Below are positions 8,405 through 16,369 of a DNA stretch of 64,000 bases, in pieces; position 1 is the first letter of the stretch; each line of letters starts with the position of its first letter. Source of the stretch: an uncultured Olsenella sp. (GTDB lineage Bacteria > Actinomycetota > Coriobacteriia > Coriobacteriales > Atopobiaceae); NCBI GenBank assembly GCA_949290055.1, contig CASEQJ010000011.1, positions 1-64,000 of the forward strand, in the 5' to 3' direction. The position numbers and the translations under genes are program-made. The notes beneath the pieces were generated by a model. It was not told where the DNA came from. It ran no database searches and was given only the letters and a program-made list of their open reading frames with translations.

Positions 8405-9785
8405 ACTCGTGGAAGGAGTCGATCTCGACGAACTTGGTGGAGCCGGGCAGGAAGGTGAGCGGAATGTCCGCGAGCGCGCCGGAGCGGTTCTTGGCGATTA
8501 TGAAGGTGGTCTCGTTCAGCGCCGGGCGGTCCTCGCGAGCGGCCTCGTCCTCGTTCATGGAACGGTCGAGAAGGGCGACGATGTCGGCGTCCTGCTCGAT
8601 GGAGCCGGACTCGCGCAGGTCTGAGAGCTGCGGGCGCTTGCCGGTTCGGTTCTCGACGGTACGGTTGAGCTGCGAGAGCGCCACCACGGGAACGCCGAGG
8701 TCCTTGGCCATGATCTTTATGCCGCGGCTCATTTCCGAGACCTCGGTCGCGCGGCTGTCCGAGCGGCGCTGGCCAGCGGGCGGCGAGATCAGCTGCAGGT
8801 AGTCGATTATGATCAGGCCGAGCGGCTTGCCGTGGAGAATGCGGCGCGCCTTGGCGCGAATCTCGGTGACGGTGGTGCCGGGGGTGTCGTCGATCACGAC
8901 GTCGAGCTGGGAGAGCTCGTTGGTCGCCTGCAGAATCTGCGGCCACTGCTCGTCGAGGATCTTGGCGGCGCGAATGTCGTGCAGGCCCACGCGCGCGTTG
9001 GCGGCGAGCAGGCGCTGCGCGATCTCCACCTTGGACATCTCCAGCGAGAACATGGCGACGGAGGCGCCGGCGTAGGCGGCGTTCACCATGAGGTTGAGCG
9101 CGAACGAGGTCTTGCCGACGCCCGGGCGCGCGCCGATGACGACCATCTGTCCCGGTCGCAGCCCGAGCAGGCACTCGTCGATCTTGGGGAAGCCGGTCGA
9201 GACGCCGAGGACGCGGTCGCTGTCGGCCGCCGCGGTGCCCAGCTCCTCGTAGAGGTTGCCCATGATCTCCTCGAGGCTCTGCTCGCTCGAGCGGACGTCG
9301 CGGTTCGTGACGTCGAGCAGCAGGCGCTCGGCCTTGTCCACGACCTCCTTGGTGTCCTCGGGCGCGTCAAAGGCGAGGGCCGTGATCTGGGTTGCCGCGC
9401 TGATCATTTTTCGCAGCGTGGTGTCACGGTGAAGCATCTCAACATGGCGGTGCCAGCCCACGTAGGCGAGCGAGTTGGCGCCGAGGCCCAGAAGGAAGCT
9501 CCGGCCGCCGACGCGCTCGAGCTCGCCCTTGCTCTTGAGGTAGTCGGCAAGCGAGATTGTGTCCACCGGGAGGTTCTTGTCGAACATCTCCCTCATGGCC
9601 ACAAAGACCATGCGGTTGGACGGCAGGTAGAAGTCGTCGGGCGTGAGCGCGATCAGGCACTCCTGGAGGGCGTCGACCGAGACCATCATCGCGGACAGGA
9701 CCGAGGCCTCGGCCTCCGTGTCCTGGGGCATGGCGGCGCCGGTGTCCACCGTCATGCGCGTCGGGTTGACGTCGTAGTCGCTCAT
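8403..9785 (-). CDS. dnaB: Replicative DNA helicase
   Basis: Hexameric 5'-3' helicase loaded at oriC that unwinds DNA ahead of the replisome. The N-terminal domain begins PQDTEAEASVLSAMM. The RecA-like domain has Walker A GARPGVGKTSF, Walker B LGLIIIDYLQLI and the arginine-containing SDLRESGSIEQDADI. Length is 460 residues with no intein. ATG at 9785 follows CAGGAGGACACG. It is separated from rplI by an 830-bp gap with a terminator and DnaA-box-like sites, so it probably has its own promoter there. Confidence 0.97.
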   Translation of the reverse strand: MSDYDVNPTRMTVDTGAAMPQDTEAEASVLSAMMVSVDALQECLIALTPDDFYLPSNRMVFVAMREMFDKNLPVDTISLADYLKSKGELERVGGRSFLLGLGANSLAYVGWHRHVEMLHRDTTLRKMISAATQITALAFDAPEDTKEVVDKAERLLLDVTNRDVRSSEQSLEEIMGNLYEELGTAAADSDRVLGVSTGFPKIDECLLGLRPGQMVVIGARPGVGKTSFALNLMVNAAYAGASVAMFSLEMSKVEIAQRLLAANARVGLHDIRAAKILDEQWPQILQATNELSQLDVVIDDTPGTTVTEIRAKARRILHGKPLGLIIIDYLQLISPPAGQRRSDSRATEVSEMSRGIKIMAKDLGVPVVALSQLNRTVENRTGKRPQLSDLRESGSIEQDADIVALLDRSMNEDEAAREDRPALNETTFIIAKNRSGALADIPLTFLPGSTKFVEIDSFHE

Positions 9786-9865
9786 CGTGTCCTCCTGTCG
9801 CGTGCGTCCGACCATTCTAGCGCGAGAGCGACGCTGCGCCCGCGGTCTTCTCGCCCTTCCCTCGC

Positions 9866-9903
9866 GCACGCAAGGCGCGCCCCTCCGTGCGCGCCTTGCG
9901 TGC
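9866..9903. repeat. Perfect 15-bp inverted repeat upstream of dnaB
   Basis: GCACGCAAGGCGCGC (9866-9880) pairs with GCGCGCCTTGCGTGC (9889-9903), loop CCCTCCGT. No T-run on either side; it directly adjoins the tandem repeats. Confidence 0.7.
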
Positions 9904-9984
9904 TCTCTATGCGCCCCCAGCGTGCGCTCTATACGCCCCTGACGCGCGCTCTATACGCCCCTGGCGCGCCCCCTATGTTTTGGG
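9899..9984. repeat. Tandem 22-bp repeats upstream of dnaB
   Basis: Three and a half units of about 22 bp with the core CGTGCGCTCTATACGCCCCT (9899-9920, 9921-9942, 9943-9964, then a degraded unit). No ORF uses them. Position is 80-190 bp upstream of the dnaB start. Confidence 0.7.
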
Positions 9985-10182
9985 CAACAAGTTTGATGCC
10001 GGCAGGTGATTTCTCCCTCGTCAGCCGTGCAAAACCTAACGAAACGTGGCGTCTGGAACCCAAAACCTCACTTGTGTGGGCCCCGGTATAAAACCTTTGC
10101 CCCATAATATGAGGATTAGGCTCGTGAACGGCGGGTATCGAGACGCGCGGGCCCCTATTATTCAAAACCTCTCCAAACGTGG
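9981..10182. repeat. Dispersed motif cluster (TGGGCAACAAG and CAAAACCT...AAACGTGG)
   Basis: TGGGCAACAAGTTTGATG (9981-9998) is repeated at 62937 with one change. CAAAACCTAACGAAACGTGG (10030-10049) and CAAAACCTCTCCAAACGTGG (10163-10182) are 17/20 identical, and AAAACCT recurs at 10062 and 10090. No coding frame is seen. Function unknown. Confidence 0.55.
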
Positions 10183-10332
10183 CAGAGCCCAGAGGGGCGC
10201 GGACGGCCGAGAAGAACGGAGAACGCCCAGCTCCCCCTCTTCTCCCGAGGTGTCAAGGGGGCATTTTGGCCGAGGAGCCTCTTCTACATGCAAGGATGGA
10301 AACCTACGGCTCCTGAACGGCGTGTTTGTACT

Positions 10333-10396
10333 CTTTCAACGTTTTCAACAAATTTCTTCATCGCGGTTTGGGCGAGTTTTCTACTAGTTTTCAACA
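10333..10396 (+). promoter_or_regulatory. DnaA-box-like cluster between rplI and dnaB
   Basis: Two exact TTTTCAACA 9-mers (10342-10350 and 10388-10396) and a near copy CTTTCAACG (10333-10341). The same 9-mer occurs, inverted, next to dnaA (30421) and in the probable oriC (31401). It differs from the E. coli box TTATCCACA at two positions. Binding is inferred. Confidence 0.5.
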
Positions 10397-10486
10397 TTTT
10401 TGGGACGCTCGAGCAGGCCCGAGAACCGCTCCACAATTGAATATAAGGGTATGCACTAGTTTGCAAAACCGCAGGTAGGAGGTGGT

Positions 10487-10531
10487 ATGCTTTCCAAGAA
10501 CCACACAAACGCCCCGAACCACCGGCGGTGA
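10487..10531 (+). CDS. Candidate 14-residue peptide ORF ending in a terminator
   Basis: ATG at 10487 is preceded by TAGGAGGTGG, one of the best ribosome-site matches in the window. The frame reads MLSKNHTNAPNHRR and the TGA stop lies inside a strong hairpin that is followed by TTTCCTT. It is antisense to nothing, and no rightward gene follows because rplI converges on it. It could encode a microprotein, be a decoy ribosome site on a small RNA, or be chance. Not a known family. Confidence 0.35.
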   Translation: MLSKNHTNAPNHRR

Positions 10532-10543
10532 TTCGGGGCGTTT
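10507..10543. terminator. Bidirectional intrinsic terminator after rplI
   Basis: AAACGCCCCGAA pairs perfectly with TTCGGGGCGTTT, with an inner CACC/GGTG stem. It has T-rich tails on both strands, so it can end the leftward rplI transcript and any rightward transcript. Confidence 0.85.
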
Positions 10544-10615
10544 CCTTACTCTTTCCTGACCTGCGGTTATTGTAGAAACCCGCAGTTCAGAAACATGCGT
10601 TGAAAAACGTCGAAG

Positions 10616-11152
10616 TTACTCGGCGCTCTCCTCCGCGACCTCCTCGGCGACGACCTCGGCCTCGGTCTCGGCCTCAGCCTCGACCTCAGGCTCGGCGGCC
10701 TCCTCCTCGGTCACGCCCACCAGGACGTTGACCACGGCCGTGATCTCACGGTAGAGGTTGACCTCGACGGCGTGCTTGCCGGAGGTCTTGATGTTGTTGC
10801 CACGGCCGACGCGCTTGCGGTCGACCTCCAGGCCGAGCTGGGCCTGAATGGCGTCGGCGATCTGAGCGGGGGTGACGGAGCCGAAGAGCTGGCCCTCCTC
10901 ACCGATCTTGGCGTCGACGGTCACCGACTTGCCGTCAAGGGCGGCCTTGGTGGCCTCGGCAGCGGCAATGCGCTCCGCCTCGCGCTTCTCGATGTTGTGA
11001 CGACGCTCCTCGAGCTGCTTGATGTTGCCCGGGGTGGCGGGCTGGGCGATCTTGTTGGGGAACAGGTAGTTCTCCGCGAAGCCCTGGGCGACGTCAACGA
11101 CGTCACCCTCGCCGCCCTTGCCCCGAAGCTCACTCAAGAGAATGACCTTCAT
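10616..11152 (-). CDS. rplI: 50S ribosomal protein L9
   Basis: Component of the large ribosomal subunit. The N-terminal MKVILLSELRGKGGEGDVV with GFAENYLFPNKIA is the L9 signature. The central helix and the C-terminal domain (VGRGNNIKTSGKHAVEV) are present. At 178 residues it is about 30 longer than usual because of a Glu/Ala-rich acidic tail. ATG at 11152 follows GAAGGAG. It ends the rpsF-ssb-rpsR-DUF2232-rplI run; a strong terminator lies 73 bp beyond its stop. Confidence 0.97.
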   Translation of the reverse strand: MKVILLSELRGKGGEGDVVDVAQGFAENYLFPNKIAQPATPGNIKQLEERRHNIEKREAERIAAAEATKAALDGKSVTVDAKIGEEGQLFGSVTPAQIADAIQAQLGLEVDRKRVGRGNNIKTSGKHAVEVNLYREITAVVNVLVGVTEEEAAEPEVEAEAETEAEVVAEEVAEESAE

Positions 11153-11188
11153 GAGACACTCCTTCGTTCGACCGAGTTGCCCCGGCCG

Positions 11189-12247
11189 CTAGTCCTGCAT
11201 CGACTGGTCCGCGACGTCAGGCGCACCGCCACGTGCGAGGTGGCGGAAGTTGGCCCAAACGTCGACGAGGCCGGCGATGGTCAATACGACGAACTGTACT
11301 TCCAGATAGAGCGCAACGGCAGCCGCGAGCGCGGAGCCGACCGGGCCGAGTCCCTTGTCGCGAACGACCCACGAGAGGACGGCCAGTCCCTGCACCGCAA
11401 GGGCAAACCTCACGGACATGGCGACGTTCGCCGAGACGGCGAGCGCGACCTGGGACACCGGACCGTCCACGGAGAGCGCGAGCGCGATGCCGGCGACGGA
11501 CGCCACGAAGACCGCGACGACCCACAGCGGCAGGTCAAACTCCGCGAGGCGCGGGGGACGCGCGAGCGCGTCGCCCGAGCGCCGGGCCGCGACGAGCGCG
11601 CCAAGGGACGCCGACGCGCACGAGGCCGCGGCGGCTATGACGTAGGCCACGGGCCACAGGAGGCCGACCACCGAGAGCACCGCCTGAACCTGCCCGGCAG
11701 CGCCGACGAGCGCGCCGAGCTCCTGCCGGTAGGCGTCGAGAAGCGCGTCCATGCCGGCAGCCAGGGTGGTGCCGCTCGCCCGGGCGGCGAGCTCGTCCGC
11801 CCCGATGAGCGCGAGGGCCGCGACCCCCACGACGGCGCACACGGCGCCGGGGGTCAGTCGTCGCGCGGCCGTCAGCTCGCAGACGGCCAGGACAACAAGG
11901 CAGGCCACGACGGCCGCGAGGGTCACCGAGACGCCGCTCGAGAGCGACAGGGCCACCGCGGGCACGAGCGCCGCGACCGCGCACGCGACCCGGGCGCGAA
12001 GGCCGCCGGCCGGGGCGACGGAGAGGTACCCGTAGCCCACGAAGGCGGGCCCGACGAAGGAGAGCGCCGAGCTTGCCACCGCGCCGCCGAGCGCGCAGAA
12101 GAACATCCCGGCGGGAAGCGACGGCACGCCGTTCTTCTCGCCCCGGTGCTCGTCCTGAGGACAGGGGACGATGCCCCGCTCCCCGCGCGCTGCCCCCACG
12201 GCGCCCTGGGGCACCGGGGGTCGGTCGTTGTTGGTCCAGCCTGCCAT
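11189..12247 (-). CDS. DUF2232 (YybS-like) integral membrane protein
   Basis: About eight predicted membrane segments and the family ending GLVDVWANFRHLARG. Its place between rpsR and rplI is the conserved location of YybS-type genes. Molecular function is unknown. ATG at 12247 lacks a clear ribosome site and would give a hydrophilic 47-residue N-terminus. An alternative ATG at 12106 (MFFCALGGAVASS) would start directly at the first membrane segment and leave a TTCTTCTCGCC motif (12132) non-coding. The start is therefore uncertain; the family is fairly sure. Confidence 0.75.
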   Translation of the reverse strand: MAGWTNNDRPPVPQGAVGAARGERGIVPCPQDEHRGEKNGVPSLPAGMFFCALGGAVASSALSFVGPAFVGYGYLSVAPAGGLRARVACAVAALVPAVALSLSSGVSVTLAAVVACLVVLAVCELTAARRLTPGAVCAVVGVAALALIGADELAARASGTTLAAGMDALLDAYRQELGALVGAAGQVQAVLSVVGLLWPVAYVIAAAASCASASLGALVAARRSGDALARPPRLAEFDLPLWVVAVFVASVAGIALALSVDGPVSQVALAVSANVAMSVRFALAVQGLAVLSWVVRDKGLGPVGSALAAAVALYLEVQFVVLTIAGLVDVWANFRHLARGGAPDVADQSMQD

Positions 12248-12273
12248 TGGCTGCGTTCTATCCGATCCGCGAA

Positions 12274-12546
12274 CTAGCCGCGGTTGCGCCCGCCGCGGCT
12301 GGAGACCACGGGGACGGTGTAGGGGAGAAGCGCCATCTCACGAGCGCGCTTGATCGCAAGCGCGATGTCGTGCTGGTGCTGCGTGCAGGCGCCAGTGACG
12401 CGGCGCGGCTTGATCTTGCCGCGGTCGGTCATGTACTTGCGGAGAAGCTGCACATCCTTGTAGTCGATGTACTCGGTCTCCTCCTTGCAGAACTGGCAGT
12501 ACTTGCGACGCGGCTGGCGCTGAAAATCCTGCTTCTGCTGAGCCAT
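12274..12546 (-). CDS. rpsR: 30S ribosomal protein S18
   Basis: Small-subunit protein that pairs with S6. The sequence carries CQFCKEE and the S18 core [19 protein letters not shown], then PRRVTGAC and [14 protein letters not shown]. The CxxC plus later Cys/His suggests the zinc-containing C+ form. At 90 residues it is slightly long because of both tails. GAAAGGC precedes ATG at 12546. It lies between ssb (42-bp gap) and the DUF2232 gene. Confidence 0.97.
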   Translation of the reverse strand: MAQQKQDFQRQPRRKYCQFCKEETEYIDYKDVQLLRKYMTDRGKIKPRRVTGACTQHQHDIALAIKRAREMALLPYTVPVVSSRGGRNRG

Positions 12547-12588
12547 GTCTTCTTGCCTTTCTGTTGGCGGCGCGGGGCCGCCGGGTGG

Positions 12589-13071
12589 TTAGAACGGGAT
12601 GTCCTCGTCGTAGACGTCAGCCGACGGCGGGGTCTGGACGGGCGCGCCGTAGCCCTGCTGAGGGGCGGCCGCCGCGGGGGCGGAGTAGCTGGGCGCCTGC
12701 TGCGCGTGCTGGTACTGCTGCGCGCCACCGCCCTGCTGGTTCCTCGGGGAGAGGAACTCCACCTCGTCAACGACAACCTCGAGCTTGCTGCGCTTCTGGC
12801 CGTCCTTCGTCTCCCACGAGCTGTAGCGAAGCTTGCCCTCGACGGCAACCTTCGAGCCCTTGGAAAGGAAGCGGGAGAGCGGTTCGGCGCGGGCGCCGAA
12901 GACGACGCAGTCGACGAAGTTGGGGTAGTCCTCCCACTCGCCGCTCTGCGGGTTGCGCCTGCGATCGTTCACGGCGACGCCGAACGCGAGGATCTGCGTG
13001 CCGCTGCCCGTCATGCGCAGCTCGGGGTCCCTGGTGAGGTTGCCCGAGATATTGACCCTGTTAATGCTCAT
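12589..13071 (-). CDS. ssb: Single-stranded DNA-binding protein
   Basis: Binds single-stranded DNA during replication and repair. The OB fold begins MSINRVNISGNLTRDPEL and includes FGVAVNDR and FVDCVVFG. A Gln/Ala/Pro-rich linker leads to the acidic tip DVYDEDIPF, which recruits partner proteins. Length is 160 residues. ATG at 13071 follows GGAGGGAG; sequence further upstream in this frame overlaps rpsF and is not coding. Conserved rpsF-ssb-rpsR order. Confidence 0.97.
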   Translation of the reverse strand: MSINRVNISGNLTRDPELRMTGSGTQILAFGVAVNDRRRNPQSGEWEDYPNFVDCVVFGARAEPLSRFLSKGSKVAVEGKLRYSSWETKDGQKRSKLEVVVDEVEFLSPRNQQGGGAQQYQHAQQAPSYSAPAAAAPQQGYGAPVQTPPSADVYDEDIPF

Positions 13072-13114
13072 GGTCTCGCTCCCTCCTGCGGGCACGCGGC
13101 CCGCTCTTCCATGC

Positions 13115-13405
13115 CTACTCCTTGTCCGCGCGGCGCACGACCATGTGGCGCTTAACGGCATCGTTAATGCGCAGAACTCGATCGAGCTCGGCGATAACGG
13201 TGGGATCTGCGTGGAAGTTAATGAGGGTGTAGTCACCCTCCGTCAGGTCGTCGACCTCAAAGGCGAGCTTGCGCTTGCCCCAGTCCTCGACGCTGTCGAC
13301 CTTGCCGGTCTCGCCGAGCGCAACCTCGATGCGCTTCATGACGGCGGCGCGAGTCTCCTCGTTGCACGTGGGGTCGACAAAGTAAAGCAGTTCATAGGCC
13401 TTCAT
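13115..13405 (-). CDS. rpsF: 30S ribosomal protein S6
   Basis: Small-subunit protein that binds S18. MKAYELLYFVDP, then GKRKLAFEVDDLTEGDYTLI and AVKRHMVVRRADKE are the expected S6 blocks. Length is 96 residues. ATG at 13405 is chosen because GAGGAGG lies 8 nt upstream; the in-frame GTG at 13414 overlaps that site. First gene of the leftward run, with a promoter at about 13478-13505. Confidence 0.96.
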   Translation of the reverse strand: MKAYELLYFVDPTCNEETRAAVMKRIEVALGETGKVDSVEDWGKRKLAFEVDDLTEGDYTLINFHADPTVIAELDRVLRINDAVKRHMVVRRADKE

Positions 13406-13477
13406 GTGTTTCACCTCCTCTGGGCTAATGGCTCCGGTTCGTGAAGGACGCCCGGAGCAGGAAAGGTTCGGCGAAGC

Positions 13478-13505
13478 ATGATATCACATGTTGATTGCCT
13501 GCTAA
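13478..13505 (-). promoter_or_regulatory. Promoter of the rpsF operon
   Basis: On the minus strand, TTAGCA (13500-13505) and TATCAT (13478-13483) are separated by 16 bp. The -10 matches TATAAT at five of six positions. The promoter is about 73 bp upstream of rpsF. Confidence 0.5.
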
Positions 13506-13678
13506 GAGCCTCCACACATTCCCTTGCCGCAAGGGTAGGGGGCGGCGCGGACACTTATTTGCCCGGTGGCTCTCACGAGGCTGTCAGCAGGCTGACAAAG
13601 ACGAGGTGGGCGCCCGTGCGAGCGCGAGCCACGCGTCTTTCGGCGACGCGGCAGCACACGCATTCTCCACAAGCGGCG

Positions 13679-14641
13679 CTACTCCGCGTCCTTCTCGATT
13701 GGCTGGTCCTGGTCCGCACCCTCCTCGGGGACGACGGGGCTCGCCTCCTCGGGGGTGGGCTGCGGCGCCGGGGTCGGCTGCGCATAGGTCGGCGCGGGAC
13801 CCGGAAGCGGCGCGGTCCCGGGAAGCGGGTCCTCCTCGCGGCCCCAGGCGGCAACGTTGAACTGCCGCATCCACAGCGCCACCGCGGTATAGCTGAGCAG
13901 CAGCATGACCACCGAGAAGATCCCGGTCAGGACGAAGAGCAGAAGCAGGGCGGGGCCGAGCGTGGAGAGCACGCCCCCGAGGATCTCAAAGGCGAGGGCC
14001 ATGCGCGTGCCGTCGGACATGATGGCGTCGAACTCGGCAATGTAGTCGGCGTAGTAGACCACCTTCGGCAGCAGCGCGATCGTCGCGACCAGCATGACGA
14101 CGACGCTGGCCACCCAAAGAATCGCGAAGCCGGCCACCTGCATGCCAAAGATCCGCATGAGGCCGGCCACGTCGCTCTTCACCATTTGCCAAATCGTGGG
14201 AACGCGCAGCCCGGCAACGATCTTCTGGTAAATGGTCGCGCGCAGGGCGGCAACCATGATCATGAGGCCCACGAACATGGAGCAGATCACCCACACGAAC
14301 GCCAGCAGCGGCCCCAGAAGCGGGACGGCCCCCAGCACGGCGGAGACGAGCGCGTTGGCGATTCCCCACACCAGCATGACGACGAAGACGCGCCAGCCGC
14401 TGGCGATGCAGGCGCCGACCTGCACGCCTCGCTGCTTGGGGGAGGACACGACGCCCCAGGCGGTGAGGCGGGCCCACTCGGCGGCGTAGCCCAGTATGCC
14501 AAGGACGCCCACGACGGGAACGAGTGCCGCCGCGACCATGACCAGCACCGGCTTGATCCAGCCCGGGTCACGCGTAAGCAGGGCCCACGAGCGGGCAAAG
14601 TACCTGTCCGGGCGGAAGCCCTCGAGCTCGGCGTCGTTCAT
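13679..14641 (-). CDS. DUF4013-type integral membrane protein
   Basis: No enzymatic family is recognised. The 320 residues contain about six membrane segments (for example WIKPVLVMVAAALVPVVGVL and LLGPLLAFVWVICSMFVGLM) and a C-terminal cytoplasmic tail of about 60 residues rich in Pro, Ala and Glu. The topology fits DUF4013 proteins, which are uncharacterised. ATG at 14641 has AAAGGGG upstream. It is alone on the minus strand between the tRNA-Ser pair and rpsF. Function unknown. Confidence 0.65.
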   Translation of the reverse strand: MNDAELEGFRPDRYFARSWALLTRDPGWIKPVLVMVAAALVPVVGVLGILGYAAEWARLTAWGVVSSPKQRGVQVGACIASGWRVFVVMLVWGIANALVSAVLGAVPLLGPLLAFVWVICSMFVGLMIMVAALRATIYQKIVAGLRVPTIWQMVKSDVAGLMRIFGMQVAGFAILWVASVVVMLVATIALLPKVVYYADYIAEFDAIMSDGTRMALAFEILGGVLSTLGPALLLLFVLTGIFSVVMLLLSYTAVALWMRQFNVAAWGREEDPLPGTAPLPGPAPTYAQPTPAPQPTPEEASPVVPEEGADQDQPIEKDAE

Positions 14642-14710
14642 CCTGGACCCCTTTCGGATCGAAGCGTCTTCACGTAGCGTACCCCAACGGCGCCGCTGCC
14701 GTGCCGCGCT

Positions 14711-14735
14711 AACAAAAAACCGGCCCCGCGGGACC
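14711..14735 (-). terminator. Terminator of the tRNA-Ser pair
   Basis: On the minus strand ACCGGTCCC pairs with GGGGCCGGT and is followed by TTTTTTG. It lies 16 bp past the 3' end of tRNA-Ser(CGA). Confidence 0.8.
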
Positions 14736-14750
14736 GGTCGTTGGGTGCGA

Positions 14751-14840
14751 TGGCGGAGGAGGAGGGATTCGAACCCTCGTACCCCCGAAGGGGTAAACGG
14801 TTTTCGAGACCGCCGCATTCAACCACTCTGCCACCCCTCC
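14751..14840 (-). tRNA. tRNA-Ser (anticodon CGA)
   Basis: A 90-nt class II tRNA with a long variable arm. GGAGGGG opens the acceptor stem; the anticodon loop is TCTCGAAAA with CGA, the T-arm is GGGTTCGAATCCC, and CCA is encoded. It decodes UCG. It is 39 bp from tRNA-Ser(GGA); the short palindrome GTGGCGCC/GGCGCCAC between them may be a processing structure. Confidence 0.95.
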
Positions 14841-14879
14841 GAAGGGTGACGTGGCGCCCGAAGGCGCCACGGAAAGTTC

Positions 14880-14970
14880 TGGCGGAGAGTCAGGGATTTG
14901 AACCCTGGAGACGCTTTAGGCGCCTACACGATTTCCAATCGTGCTCCTTCGGCCACTCGGACAACTCTCC
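14880..14970 (-). tRNA. tRNA-Ser (anticodon GGA)
   Basis: A 91-nt class II tRNA. GGAGAGT acceptor, anticodon loop TTGGAAA (GGA), long variable arm, GGGTTCAAATCCC T-arm and encoded CCA. Reads UCC/UCU. Probably co-transcribed with tRNA-Ser(CGA). Confidence 0.95.
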
Positions 14971-15081
14971 ATGAAAAGGTGCAGCGGTCAGTATAGCGTA
15001 TGTCTCGCGACGGTGCGAGCAAAAAATGCGGTCCACGCCCGCTGCACAGCTCGAGTGCAAGCCCGTGAGTGGCTCGCGTTC

Positions 15082-15186
15082 CGGGTATGTACACCCCGCG
15101 AGAAGAGCCAAAGTAGAGACAAGGCCGCTACCTGCGGATTCGCAAGCCGCCCAGCGGCATGGCCCTGCGAGGGGTGTACATACCCG
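15082..15186 (+). repeat. 105-bp inverted-repeat element, copy A
   Basis: Perfect 16-bp terminal inverted repeats CGGGTATGTACACCCC (15082-15097) and GGGGTGTACATACCCG (15171-15186), with the core CTACCTGCGG at 15128-15137. About 96% identical to copy B at 16370 in the same orientation; identity continues 13 bp to the left (from 15069). No coding potential. It lies 13 bp from the stop of the DUF559-like gene. Confidence 0.92.
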
Positions 15187-15199
15187 AAAGGCGGTGCCC

Positions 15200-16177
15200 T
15201 CAGGCGCGCAAAAGCGCGCGCACCAGCTCCCCCTGAAGGCGGTCGAACTCCGCCCCGCCGGGCAGCTCTCTTCCAAAGCGCGCCATGACCTTGCTGACGA
15301 GGTGACGCCGCATGGCGTCGTTGGCCAGCATGCCCGCGGTCACCGAGCGCACCATCCACCCGAGGTCGCGCAGACCCTCGTTGCGCGTGCTGTCCGAGTC
15401 GACGGCCCGCGGGGCTGTGTGCCAGCGATAGCTGTCGTACTCCAAAATGACGCGCTGGTCGTACCAGCACAGGTCCACGACCACGTAAGGCTTGTCTATT
15501 GCCTCCTGCAGATCCGCCGGTATGTTTATGCGGACGTTGAGCCTCGGCGCCGGCAGACCGCAGCCGCCCACGCTCTGCGGCAGGGTGAACAGCAGAACGA
15601 CCACCGTCTCCATGGGCGAGCGCGACCCGTCGACGACGAAGCGCAGCGCCTCACGGGCGCGCTTGGCACCGTATCCATGCTCTGAGACGAAGTGCTCGCG
15701 CAAAGCGTCCAGCGTCCCCAGTTGCGGGCGGCGAAAGAATCCGTCCGAGACGGTGGCGTCGCGCGCATACGTCCCACAGATCTCCGACGCTATGACGGCA
15801 CACTCGGCAAGGCTCCGACGCGCGGACATCTGCTGAAGAACAAAGCTCGGCGAGGCGAGAAGGACGGAGGGTGTGAGCTGGTAGAACGCCCCCTCAGGAA
15901 GTGGGCCGGACCAGACGTGGGAGACGACGCGCGTCGAACGAATGCGCTGCTCCGGACGTTCGACGAGTATGTGTAGGGGACGCTCGGCGGTAGCCTGGAG
16001 CCGCGCCTCGGCAAGAACGGCCTCGTTGGTCGCCTCGTCGAGCGTCGTCACCCCGGGAGACGGATCCGAGACGGGTAGTCCCAGCCGCAGGGCGAGATGG
16101 GGTTCGCCCCAGCGCTGAAGAGCGGATATGTCGGTGACGGAAAGCATGGGCTCAACTGTAGGGAAGGGTGCTTGCAC
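15200..16177 (-). CDS. DUF559/AbiEi-like protein with endonuclease-like C-terminus
   Basis: The C-terminal 110 residues resemble DUF559/Vsr-type PD-(D/E)xK folds: YVVVDLCWYDQRVILEYD with candidate acidic residues, then WHTAPRA and RNEGLRDLGWMVRSVT. The N-terminal half is reminiscent of AbiEi-type antitoxin-like proteins common in actinobacteria, but the match is loose. Target and activity are unknown. The start is uncertain: GTG at 16177 has AGGGGAAAG upstream, whereas ATG at 16147 has no ribosome site. The gene is bracketed by two direct copies of a 105-bp element, suggesting mobility or co-inheritance. Confidence 0.6.
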   Translation of the reverse strand: MQAPFPTVEPMLSVTDISALQRWGEPHLALRLGLPVSDPSPGVTTLDEATNEAVLAEARLQATAERPLHILVERPEQRIRSTRVVSHVWSGPLPEGAFYQLTPSVLLASPSFVLQQMSARRSLAECAVIASEICGTYARDATVSDGFFRRPQLGTLDALREHFVSEHGYGAKRAREALRFVVDGSRSPMETVVVLLFTLPQSVGGCGLPAPRLNVRINIPADLQEAIDKPYVVVDLCWYDQRVILEYDSYRWHTAPRAVDSDSTRNEGLRDLGWMVRSVTAGMLANDAMRRHLVSKVMARFGRELPGGAEFDRLQGELVRALLRA

Positions 16178-16369
16178 GACGCTTTCCCCTGGCTTGCACC
16201 AACCTCCCTGAGCAGCGTTTTCGCAGTTGGAGGAGACGCGACGTCAGCGCTCCGTTCCGTACGACTTCTTGAGCGGTCCGGTTTTCTCCGCAGGCGGGCA
16301 GACCGCGCGACCCAGGCGTCAAAAGTGAGAAAAACCGTGGCCTTTCGCGACAATCCGTGGCTCGCGTTC
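16178..16369. other. Intergenic sequence upstream of the DUF559-like gene
   Basis: Part of the 350-bp gap before the TRIC gene. I see no gene, terminator or clear promoter here. Copy B of the 105-bp element follows. Confidence 0.5.
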
